Positions 13,401 through 25,400 of a stretch of DNA of 64,000 nt are shown one piece after another (position 1 is the first letter of the stretch; every line of letters starts with the position of its first letter). The position numbers and the translations under genes were made by a program. The DNA is from Camarhynchus parvulus (Eukaryota; Chordata; Aves; Passeriformes; Thraupidae): contig NC_044574.1 of assembly GCF_901933205.1 (NCBI RefSeq), forward strand, positions 43,371,609 to 43,435,608, written 5' to 3'. Under the pieces are notes generated by a model that made no database searches, was not told the DNA's origin, and saw only the letters and a program-made list of their open reading frames with translations.

Positions 13401-16400
13401 CATTCACTGTTTTATTCAACTGCTTCAGGGACATTTCAGAAAATCTCTCATTTACATCAGCAAGATTGTAATTGTAATTTTCAGTCAGTGACACCAGTCT
13501 CTTTTCCCTCAAGAGATTTTGTGATAGCTGGAAAGCCTCTGGAGCTTTTGAATCTTTAATTTCAGGGTCCTCCTGAGAGCAAGAAGCACTGAGAGATTTG
13601 CATCACAGTGAGGTCGCAGGAGTATCACAGATGCAGAGCTAGAAGGCCATCGGATTAAGCAGAAGCAACTAAATGCATAAATTGGTCTGGAAAGCCTGTA
13701 GTACTTGGGGTGAGCAATGAGACTACAGGTTCACAGTTTGACTCTAACGTGTGTGACTGAATTTGCAATGCTGCCTGTTAATGCAGCACTTCAGCTGGAT
13801 AGAAATACAGTGAGGAAAAGCAGTTTCCATCTTGTATAAATGAGCTTAAACAGTTGTTTCCTCTTTCAGGTTATACCTAGATAATGCTTTCTAAGCACCT
13901 CGTTTTAATAGGATCTCGTCTACAGATTAGCCACCCTGAAATGCTTGTGCTCCCTCATCAGAGGAGTGTATGCTCCCAACAGCTAGCCTGCAGGCTTTTA
14001 AGGATTCCTCTTCTAGCCAGACTGACAGGCAAGACCTGCCACAACAGGCAGCTGGGCAAGCCCTGGCCACGGCAAGGAACAGCCCTTCTTACATCAACCT
14101 GAAATGTGGAGGGATGAACAGTGCAGGGATGAGCCAAGCAATACACCAGAGGATCACACAGACTGTGAGGAGTGGTATGACTACACCACCAACAGAATGT
14201 GTGCATGGAGCAGAATGATATAGGATATAGTAACTTTATTCCAGCTTTACAGCCTTTTCTTGTTCTGTCACCTTCTCACGAGCCTTCCTTTCACTGCATT
14301 TTTATAGCTTATGGGAAAGTTTGGAGATATAAAAATTTTCCTTTCAGACTAATAAGCCTAGCTATCCCACTGACATAGTTCTTGCTTTTTCTCTAGCTCA
14401 TTGCTTTTTCTTCTGTCAGTAGGCACTCTGGTGTAATTTGTAAAATTCCCTTAAGAGAACCCAGTCCTTGAGTCTGATGGCGAGGCAGCAGAGAGACTGA
14501 TGGTTCTACAACAAAACTGAATGTGCTGACTGCCAGCTGTTTTCCTTTGCTATTTTCCTTTGCCTCACATCCAAGTGAATTCAGAAACCTGTTTGCCTGC
14601 TTACTTCATCAGGAAGCCCACATCACCACCTCTGAGTGCTGCAGCACAGAGGTAGAAATGCTGCAACAACAGAAATGTTGTTTGTTTGATTGAGACATAA
14701 TTTTTTGGACTCCAATCTGTAAAACTGCTTGGTATATTCAACTACCTCTGTCTTCCATGAAAAGCTTATTTGGGAGCACCTCCAAAATTCAAGCAAAGTC
14801 TGTCAGTGACCCAAGCATATTTTTAAAGGAAAAAATCTTGAGTAATACCTTATACCATAGTATCTGCATACAGAGACATAGCTTTTTCATAATTTGTAAG
14901 AGCTGTTAATTGAACCTTTTTTGAGAGGCTGCTAGTCCTTGCTCAAGTATTTTGTTCTCTTGAGTTCTAGATTCTCTAAGACCTCAATTGTGGAACCCTG
15001 AGAATTTTCTGACTTCCAGCTCCAGCTTCTTAGCTTCCAGTTCCAGCTGTGCCCACCTTCCCCTCAGGGTGGATTGCAGCTGCATGCCAGCCCCTCTCCC
15101 TTCTTCTCTTGAAAGCATGGGAAGTGGTGATACAGGCTGGGCTGAAGCTGTGGTGTGTTCCCATCCACTTCCCCTTACACAGGAAGAAGTCACCAGCATT
15201 CATGCTCCAGGTGGTCCAGACAAAGGTGAAGCCCATGTGGTTGTTGTATGAGCATTTGCTCCTTGGACAAGATGTGCAGAGGGATGAGTATATGGATGTT
15301 GGAATGTAGCCAACAGCATGAGGCTGAGCTCAATAAGAGAAAGGGCACAGGCTTTGCAAAGGCAAGGGGATATCTCTATGGTCACATGTGACTTGCTCTT
15401 TGTTACACTGCACTGGCTTTGCTTTTTCGTCCTGAATGTCAGAGATTCCCATTTGCAAGGAGCTAGTAGATGTCTGCAAGATGAAACCACAGCTGACAAG
15501 GCAGTTCATGGTATGAATTATCGCTGTAAATCTGGCATGGAGAAAATGTTTGACCAGCACCTCACAAAATCTCCAACTTTCAGATGTTCTTCTGCCCTGC
15601 TCCAAACCTTGTAATGCCCAAACCTTGTAACTCACTCCACCAAACAGCAACCCAGGCCAGCTGCAGACAGCCCACTTGCTATTTTGAGCACTTCAAATTG
15701 AAACATTATGACAAATAGCAACTTGAGGTCTTGAGGTCACCCACCTGTGTCTCACTGGGCATGAGGCTGAGGCAAGCGCTACAGCTGCACTGGGAGGCCT
15801 GAGCCCGACTGTCCCTGCTGGACTGGAGGCACAGATCCTTCCCTATGTGAGCCTCTGGGCCAGCCCAGATGCAGGCTGTGCTTTCCTACTGTGTAAAAAA
15901 GGTGATGTGTGGGTGGCCTGAGAGCGAGAGCAACTGCTGGGTGACAGGTGAGGCGTCCCTTGAGGCTGAGCTCTGCTCCTCAGAGGTGATGGGAGAGCGG
16001 GATGTGTTGAGGCAGCAGGTAAAATGCAGGAAATAAGAGCAATGTCCTTGCAAGAGCATTGTGCAATTGGCTGCCCTTCTGCTGAAAGATGTATTTAATT
16101 TGCTCACAGAAAAGATCTCTGTAAGAGGAAATGGTGTTCCCAGAGAGATGCTGGATTTATGCAAAGTGAAAAAAATACATGGCAGCAAGGTCACTCCCTG
16201 TGACTTGCCATTTTCTTTGCCTAGAGACTAGAAAAGGACTATTTCACTCAGAGACAAATGAGTCTGCTTCATAGTTCAAAACCAGGCAAAGTGGCAGAGA
16301 TACTGGAAAAATCTCTCTCAGAAATCAAGCATAGCATACTCTGCAGCTGAAAGTTTATCACTGCAGTTAATGAGGTGTGACTGTTTGCTTTAAAGCCACA

Positions 16401-19400
16401 CCATGCTTTAGACATTTGAAAAATCCATTTTAGCTCTACGAATTAATGAAAAGCAAGGTATTTTCTCCACACCCTTTCCCTATTTTAAGCAACAGGCTTG
16501 TCCCTCTCAATATATCAAATGTGGCAGGCAATGGGTTTCAAGGGCAATGGCTGGAGGAGGAAAAGGAAGCAAGGTCATGGAAGAGGTTCAGTGAGGCTGT
16601 GGAGGGCCATCAGCTCTGCCAGTGGCACAGTCCATCATGTCACAGCCTGCAGCACAGACATCTCTCGTGCTGCCTCGCCCTCTGCACAGCAGCAATTGAA
16701 ACGGACTGGCTGCAGGCACTGCGAGCTACAAACTACCTTGGGAAAGAAAAGTCAAACGGCCAAACGAATAAGGGAGAGGAGCTCTCCCTCCTGCCCTCTG
16801 CGATAAGATTAAGGACAGGCAGCAGATCACGAGGAGGGGTGGAGCAGCACACACCTTAGGGGGTCGTTAGGGAGGCAGAGATAGGATTTTGCTCTTGATT
16901 GAAATACCAAATACAGAACAGACAGAGACTATTGATACAAAGTGCTTTGCCACAGAAGAGCTATCATTCTCATTGTCCTGTTGTGCTGCAGGAGTCTGGT
17001 GACCTTCACAGTATTACATTAAGTATTCAAATTCTTTCCTAGTTTTTAGGAAAGGATGAAACAATCAGATGCCTGTGTGATATGTGCAGCATAAAAATCT
17101 AGATAAAACACTGCTGTCACACTCAAATAATTTTATGCATCTGAAATTGGATTTCCTTGAATACAGTCTCATGAAATACTCATCTTTGAGACAAATCGGG
17201 TGGGAGATGCTGCAGAGTGGATTAAGCAAGAGATAGCGCTCTAATCCCAGGTTTTTCTCTCTCACTTGGCATCCCTGGGAAGGACAGCATCCCTGTCCTT
17301 CTGATTCCTCATTTGTAAAATGGAGATGATAACTGCTCATCTCTCAGGGCCATTATGAAGATTAATGTGTTTACAAAAGCATTTAAAATGCTAAGTAGTT
17401 TTGGTTCCAGTCCTGTGAGATTGGAAATGCCAGCACTGAGGTGCTGAAAACCTTAAGCTCTTGCTAACTCTTGTGGAAACTCTGGCTGCCCAGCACTTTA
17501 CAAGAATGAGGAGAAACATGTAATTGCAAAAGTCAAAAAATTCCATCCTGCTCTATTGCACAAAATGAGATGTGCACCATGCTGGCATTGTATCTGAAAG
17601 GGCAGATAGCACAAAAAAACCATAATTTCATTTCATGCCAAAACATTCTTGAGGGGTTTTCTGCTGTAATTTAGATAAAGGCTGATTCTTGCACCTTTGG
17701 CTACAACAGGATTTTGGCATCCATATAGAATACAGCATCAGCCCAGAATTTGCTGTCCTTCTTTAAAGCTTTTAAACTCTGTGACAGTCAATAGACTCTT
17801 ACGTAAACACACAAAAAGCACTTGTTTCACTATTACCAACACAGCCAATTTTAGCCACTTTTCTTGTGAAATGTGTGATAATTGGAACCAGAACTGAGAC
17901 CGAAGTTCAAAACCCCCAGTATTAGCACTCATGGGGAATACCCAGTGCTGATGCTTTGCCACACGCTCCTTCAGCCAGCCTGTAGAATCAGTCAGAGGAA
18001 CAGTTCATTGGACCTGTATGGAGTGTGGTCACTGTGTTACTAACACCTCTTCTAGTCCACGCAGATGGGGAAGTCAGCAGCTTTTGCATTCTTCAGACTT
18101 CCTTTCACCAACTCTGTTTTTCACAGTGAGACAAATTGAACAAATTTGAGAAAGGTACAGAAACAGGGAGATGAGTGAACCAAAGGAACTGGTGAACCAG
18201 GGATAATGGTCCCCCTGAAGGCAGTACCTAACTCCTCGGGTAAGGGGAGGGACATATGTGCCAGGACTGAGAAGCAAAACAGGCTGGTGTGGTTTACTGA
18301 GAAGCAGAATAATTTCTCATGCGAGCAAGACCGGATGCCAACGTGCAGCAAAAGAAATCTGTTTGTGCAAGGCAGCTGTGTGCAGACAGATGACACCTGC
18401 TGACATGTTCCAGGAAAAGTCAGCTGAAGAACGTGGTCATGACTGGTAAGATTTTGTGTTAAAGTTGAGATCTAATTTTACATCCAATGCCCAAGACATC
18501 CAATCTGGGTGTATGGGGCATCTGTTGGGTTTTTTAAATACATCAAATGGGAAGTAAATACTGAAGTTGTACACTGTGGCTCACTGATGAAACTCTGAAA
18601 ATGTTAAGCTGTCCTCATATATTTGACAGATGGTGGAAATGATGGATCAGGAGATGGATCGATGATATTTCCCACTTTCACAGCAACACATCTTCCTGCT
18701 ACGGGCCCTTCGACCGTGGATGACCATGAGCCAGTACTTGTAACTGCAAGCACTGCTGAAAGCAGCTTTGATACACAGAGCTCTCCAAGTACTGAACTGA
18801 ATGCTGTGAATGATGAGGAGAGCCTAGAAGCAGAAGAACAGTCTATCTTGATATATGTTGTCCCTGTGGCGCTGCTGGTCCTGCTGATTTTGTTGATCAC
18901 ATTTTTTGTAATGCATCATAAAAGGAAAAAGTCCAAGCAAGGTAAATTTGTCTTCTTGTGCATCAAAAGGTTGTTTCTAGGATGTGTTCAACATTAACAG
19001 AGCATTAAGGGATGGGGTGCCACATTTAGGATGCCCTTCTCTGACTGTAGTTGCATGTTTGACAAGTAAGAGAGGGATCCTCCCCAGGCAGCAGTACCTG
19101 GTCACACACCTCTCCTTGGGCAGGAGCTACTTCTGCTTCTTGGCACCTCCTGCTCATTCTGCCACACCCATGGGAGCCCTGGCACCAATCTCTGGCTCCT
19201 GGAAATGCTGAGAATGCTCAGGGATGTTACTGTGGCTGCAAATGCTTGTTCTGTCTTTAGGCTCAACAACTTTAGGCAAGGTGAAATTAATGCTTCTATT
19301 GCTCTTAGTGCCCACAAGGTAAAGCTGCTTGGAGCTTCAATAAAATAGGAACAAGAAAAATCATTATAAGGAATAATTTTAAGGAATCCTGATTGCATGG

Positions 19401-22400
19401 AGTGGAGGCTGCTATGAAGACATCACAGCAAATGAGCTAGGTCAGACTGCCTGGGTGCTGCAGTAGGGTGAGCAATGCTTCAGGAAGGTGCTGCGATCTG
19501 TTAACAAAAGAATTGATAACTTGGAGTGTCAAACCACAGGAGAATAAACTGAGGTGTCATAAAACCACACAGTTGATAAGTGAAATGCTGAGATGGTCGT
19601 ACCAATGTATTACATGGTCAAGAGTGCAGCTGTCAGCTCATCAGCCTGCAGACAGTGCAACACATTCAACACAGATTTAAAGTCAAGTTTTCAGCACATT
19701 TTTGGGCTGTATTTGCCCAATCACTGGGTTTCCCTCTAACAAACTATGAATTTGCAACCAGGCACCCAGTTGCCTGCCTGTTTCTGGATGATTGAAATGC
19801 AGGTACACTCTTCAGAGGGTTAGGAAATGTGGTACCTTTCAGGAATACAATCTTAGGATCTCGTGCCCTGTGCCAGCCTGGGATTTTGAGCATCCTGTAG
19901 GATGGGGTAGATGGCTCTATGGTTCTGGGGTGGCTCTGCAGTCTGGGAATGTGCTGGAACTACTGGGAAGTATCACCCGCTGGCAACAATGAATTAAAAA
20001 TAAGGTGATTTAAGACAGGTTTTTCAGTCACTTGATTCCTGGAGCTGAAGATATTTATCAGAATTATGTCTGTGACACCATTTCCCCCCTCCATTTTTAC
20101 TTTGTCTTGGAGTCATAAGTAGATTGGATCCCTTTTGACATCTGGCTAGTTCAGCTTCATTTGCCTAACTGAGATCTAATCTGCCACGCAGTCCAACTCC
20201 CTTCTCCCAGAGCAGCTCCCAGAGTCTCCAGACAGAGCTGAGTTGCCCAAGTGTAATCTGTAGCAAAATGTCCCAATGCTTCTAGTAAACAATTTTTTTG
20301 CAGAAGTGGTTCCTTTTTAAGAATTTCCCTCAGCACATCTGTTCTGCTGAAGGAAGTGTGCATCTGCCCTGTCCTGCCCACTGCAACACCAACACTGGGC
20401 TTCCTCCCAGCAGGGCTGAGCTAATAATGAGATGCTTTTATATTCAAAAGAATGGGTTCCTCTGAAAATTGCAAACAGGACAAGATGTTTTGTCTTTCAT
20501 CTGCAATTTAGTTTTTATGCCCTTTGAAAATGCAACCTGTTTTACTTGACCCTATTCAAGGCTTGCACGCAGTCCAGACCCTGTAAATACAATGAGTAAA
20601 TATCACACAGAACTATGAACACCAACTTTCTTCTTTTCCAGATGAGCTGGGAAGTGAAAATGTAAAAAGGTAAATTTTATGAATATCATTATTTTCTTAA
20701 AAATTTCTTTTGCTCTAACCTTTGTCTCCTTCACTGCCTCTTTTAATTTAGCTGTACACTGAACACTATTACTTTTTGCCATCAATTGAACCAGCAATCT
20801 CAACAGGTGGATAAAGTGTGACTTCAGTATGTGGCTGAAGTGTAAGACTAGAGCAGGAGAACAAGAGTTAGTGGTGGCTGAGGCAAGGGCTGCCCCACAG
20901 ACACCCACAGCCCACAGACCTCACTGAGCCTGCTCTTAAGCACCACAAGTGGTACAAGGTGCCCCATGAGCAAAGGGGATCAGTTCCCAGGCTCATCACA
21001 GGCTTTTGCTATTCAGAATAAGCACTGTGTCTTGCTCCCCTGTTTTTCAAGTTTATCTTCTTACTCAGAAGTGAGGCAGAAAGGCTTGCCTGGCTGCCAC
21101 AGGAGCAATGCCTTAGATGCTTGCAAAACAAGACAGAAGCTGTGTGGCTCTTCTCAGAGTCATAATTCTTATTGTTGCCTTTTATTGATCTCCATCTTGC
21201 TAATTAATGCTGAAAGTTCACGAATTGGCTCTATGAGGGAAAAAAATGTTTTTTTTTTTTTCTGAAAACATATTTTCTATCATATGACTGCAGGAATGAT
21301 AAGCAGAAGGAAGCTAAGCAGAGGCGTTTAAATAAACACAACTCTCGTGACATTTTCTTTTGAAGTCACTGCAAATGTCAGTCACAGATAGGATGAAACT
21401 TTAGGCCTTCAGCTTTTAGCACTGGAGAAATGGCACTTCTGTCATGTGTTCCAGAAGGGGCAGGGACAAACTATCTTTTTTTTTTTTTTTAGCTTTCTAT
21501 TTACAGCAGGGACAGTTTTCAAGAAGCTGCAATGATCTTGTGCTCTGGCATGTCTCTGGCTGCACTGAGTCCCTCTGTGTTGTGTCTCAGCTGGCCCTAC
21601 CTGGGACTGGCATCTCAGAGCCGCTCCCTCGCATCTGTTCCAGATCCACTGGGCTGACATCTCCTCAGATTACTGGGCTAGGATGGCTTCCAGAGTTAAT
21701 ATGTGTGTCTGGAATTAGAGACAGTCATACAAAATCACTACATTGTAAGCTGTTTGAATTAAGCACTTTGTGTAATACTTTTTCCCCCCTCTCTTCTCTC
21801 AAGTCCTATTTTTGAAGAAGACACACCCTCTGTTATGGAGATAGAAATGGAAGAGCTTGATAAATGGATGAACAGCATGAACAAAAATGGTACACGGTAA
21901 CCCCTCTACTCCATCCTCCCTCTCTTGCCTGCTGACATGGATCCCATGCAGAGGAAATCAATGGAAGGTGTTTTGTATGCGTATCACTGCTTTCCCTACA
22001 ACATTTTTAGTTGTGCTCTTGACTCCCTCCTACTAAAATAACTGAACAAATGTCAGGGGTAGATTTTTTCAGAGGAGTATTTTAGTTTGTGTGGGAGTTT
22101 ATTTTTAATATGTGATAGAATCTCATAAGTGTTTTCAGTTTCCAGTAGACATTTCTATTAAACACACTTATAGCTGTGAATGTTATTTATATTTTTAAAT
22201 ACACATTTTAATGCTAAATACTAGCTTCTCTGAAGCATCTAATCCTTTCAGTCTCCAGAATTTCTACACTTTTGTGCTCCACACTGAGGTATTGTAGAAG
22301 AAATATGCATTTGCTCATAGTTCAGACCACCATTTATTTAAAATTGCTGGCAGGAGCCTATGAATATGCCTTTCCTTGCCCTTCAAGGCTATCAGCACAT

Positions 22401-25400
22401 GGAGCAATTAGAACATGTGGTAACTACCAGCAGCAGCATCTTCAGCTGCCTTCTCAGTTACTTAAGAGTACCTTGCATTTTTCCCCCATTTTTCTCCCAG
22501 GTGAATTCCCCAGTCAAAATCTCTGAGGGGTCTGCATTGTCCCTCCAGGGTCTCCACAAAAAATGCAGGTCTTCAGTAAGCCATGAGTTAACCAAGGCCT
22601 GATTTTGAAGCATAAACAGCTTTTCACTGGCTAGGAAATGCTGAAACACTGTTATTTTTTTCATTCCTGGTCCCTTGCCTTCTATCCAAATGGCTCATTT
22701 GCCTGACCTACTAGGCATGCTTTGTTTTTCAGGACATAAAGCTCTTTGGAGCATTTCTCGGCGTTAGCACAGTGCTCCACATGATGGGGTTTTGACCTTC
22801 TCAGTCTGAAAGCTTTTATAGAAAACATGTGCTAAGTGGCAGTAGTGAAAGGGAGACATTAACTGTACTGCATGGGAAAGAAGTGGTATAAAATATATTT
22901 TAAAATTTTGTGGAGAGAAGGAAGCAAGTATTTTACATACTTTCATGTGTGTATGTGTGTTAGTGTTCCCTAAAGTCCAGCCCCAGATTCCCAGCTGGAC
23001 TATAAGGCATAGATGCAACTGTCAGCAGTGGAAGATTTAACAAACAACTCTCCCTGTGGCAGTGTGCAGGAGACAGTGCTCAAAAGTAGCTTGTTTGTAT
23101 AGGTGTACATAAAGAACTGGAACATACAAAATAAACAAATTGTGGCAACACCTATCAAAGGGAAGGAGGTGTGAGATTCATGCTATGGGGACCATGCAGG
23201 TAAAAGGGTGCAGAAGTACATCTGGAGATCTGTATGCTAGAGTGACTGCATGATAAAAGTTGATCCATTTTTGAAATAAATGTAGAACAACTGCCAAGAG
23301 TAACTATAGTCTTGTTTCATACCCTTTTCCAGGTGACTGTGAATGTTTACCTACTGTAAGAGAAGAAGAAAAAGAATCAATCGCCAACCCAAGGTACTTT
23401 AATTCATTTCTATTATTTGAAGAAATAAGGTCAATGTCATTCTAAAATATTTTTTGTATGTAATTATAGAATTATTCTTTGATCCATTTAAGTTTTAAAA
23501 ATTTTTATATATAGAAACTTTGACTTCAACTTAAACTAAAGGCTTGACACTCTTATTTCTAAACAGGTCTCTTCCTGTAAACTGCACTGCTAAATAATCT
23601 TAGAGTTGTAAAGTGGTGCAAGACAGACAACCAGATGGCACAGATGGAGTTTCACTCACTGATCAGACTTTAATCACAGTTTCCCAAGGTGTTAATACAA
23701 GCATTCAGCTTCCTTGGCACCCTTCAGCAAAGGCACCCAGTTCCCCTCTGCCTATAGGTTCCTGGGAATCACTGCCAGATGTTTTGGCTGGAGCTGTGAC
23801 CTGAAAGACAGGGACTTGTCTGACTCCAAGAAAAAAATGAGAATGAGAAACACGAAGGATCTTCCCAGTGCCCCCTTGCAGCACTCCCCCAGAACTGGCA
23901 CTAGTTGATAGTCCAAGCAGAGATCCCAGTGGGATGCAAAACCACAATCCTGACCAGCTTGTAAACTTAAAATCTTTCTGGTCGGTTTCCTTAGGAGTTT
24001 GGCTAGGACTCCTAAACCCCTTGCAATTTCCCCCAATTTAAAAATTCTGGTTCTTGTTTCCAGCTGGAAACAAGAGGCTGTACATTGCCCTTGACTGCAC
24101 CCTTGTTTTGCAGCTGCATTTTGAGGAGTGGGCTTCTCTGTGCCAGGTTATGATAACAAACAAGCCATCCTGTGTGCCAAGAAATCCCTGGTGCAGTGGA
24201 AGCAGTGATGCAATCAGGCAAGGCCAGGAGCTGGGAGAGGACCTAGGTCTGCTTCCCATGGCATCAGATAATTCCACTGACCGTGCCTCTGGCAGAATTG
24301 CACCTCCTGCAGTAGACTGTCACAATATTCCAATCCTCTTTTCTGAATTTCCTTGTTTAGGAGTGAAATAGGGATGTTAAATCACCACTGCTGCAGAGTT
24401 TGCAGCTCAGTTGCTCCAAAGCTGCAGTTTCAGAGGAACCTTTGGATGAGGCTTGTCCACTACAGCCACTTGTATATAAAAGGTTTATTTTACACCTATT
24501 GCAAGTGAAATCAATGCTGTTGTTTTAGTTCAGATTGTTTGAAAAAAAAAGGCTTAGATCCTAGATTCCAGATGTAAGCAAGCACATTAATTTTACCCTT
24601 AGCAACTGGAAAAGATCCTGGATTTGTTAGCAATCTGGGTCTTCCCTTCCTGCTGCTGAATGATAACTCAGAGGGGGGAAAATTGTTAAGGAGAGGCAGC
24701 TGCACAGCAGTTCTCTAAAAGCAGATTTGCTGAGTGTACCGCTGACTACAGCAGGGAGTACAGCACAAAGGATGCTTCAGCCATAGGCTAACGCTGGCAG
24801 AAGTCATACTGTAAAAGGCTTTTTAGGCACAACACCACCCTTAACATCAACTTTACTTTCCAAATTGTTAACAAGTCATTTTAAGTGGGAAAAAACCCTT
24901 CAGAGTCTACCAGCTTGAGCTGACATTTTACCATCCTTGCTAAAGGAGTGAGAGTGGTTTTGTACTGGATTTGCATTAACCTCAGCAGAAGAAGGGGGTT
25001 TTGCTCCTGGCTGTCAAAAGGCATCTTTGAGCTACACCCTACCTCAAGCTCCCCACCTGTAAAACAGAGTTATTTTAGAGCACTACAGTGAGGCTTAAGC
25101 CTTGATACAAAAAAGCAACCCTGTTCAGATAAGTATGCTCCAGTCAGAGCAAAGGCACACACATTTTTAAGCAAATTTTCTTGTGAAGGGTATCTTAGAA
25201 TCAGATGAGATTAGAGAAATTTATGCCCCTAAATTGTAGAAAGGCAAGAAAATGCAAATAAAAATTGGAGATTTATCTCTAAAACATTCAGACTTGCTCA
25301 GACAAGGGATATTAGTTGAATATAAAGTGCAGGAATATTAGATTCAATTTAAGATTCTGAGACACTACTTTGGGCAAAATTCTTCTAAAATTAAGGTAAT

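Larger units (their letters stand above)
10443..18629 (+). other. TMEM154: TMEM154 intron 1 (8.2 kb)
   Basis: It begins GTGAGT and ends TTTGACAG. I see no further coding exon in it. It contains a MIR-like SINE fragment at 17290-17396 and a 12-bp palindromic E-box at 15381-15392. The remaining open frames overlap one another on both strands and show no protein similarity that I recognise. Confidence 0.8.
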
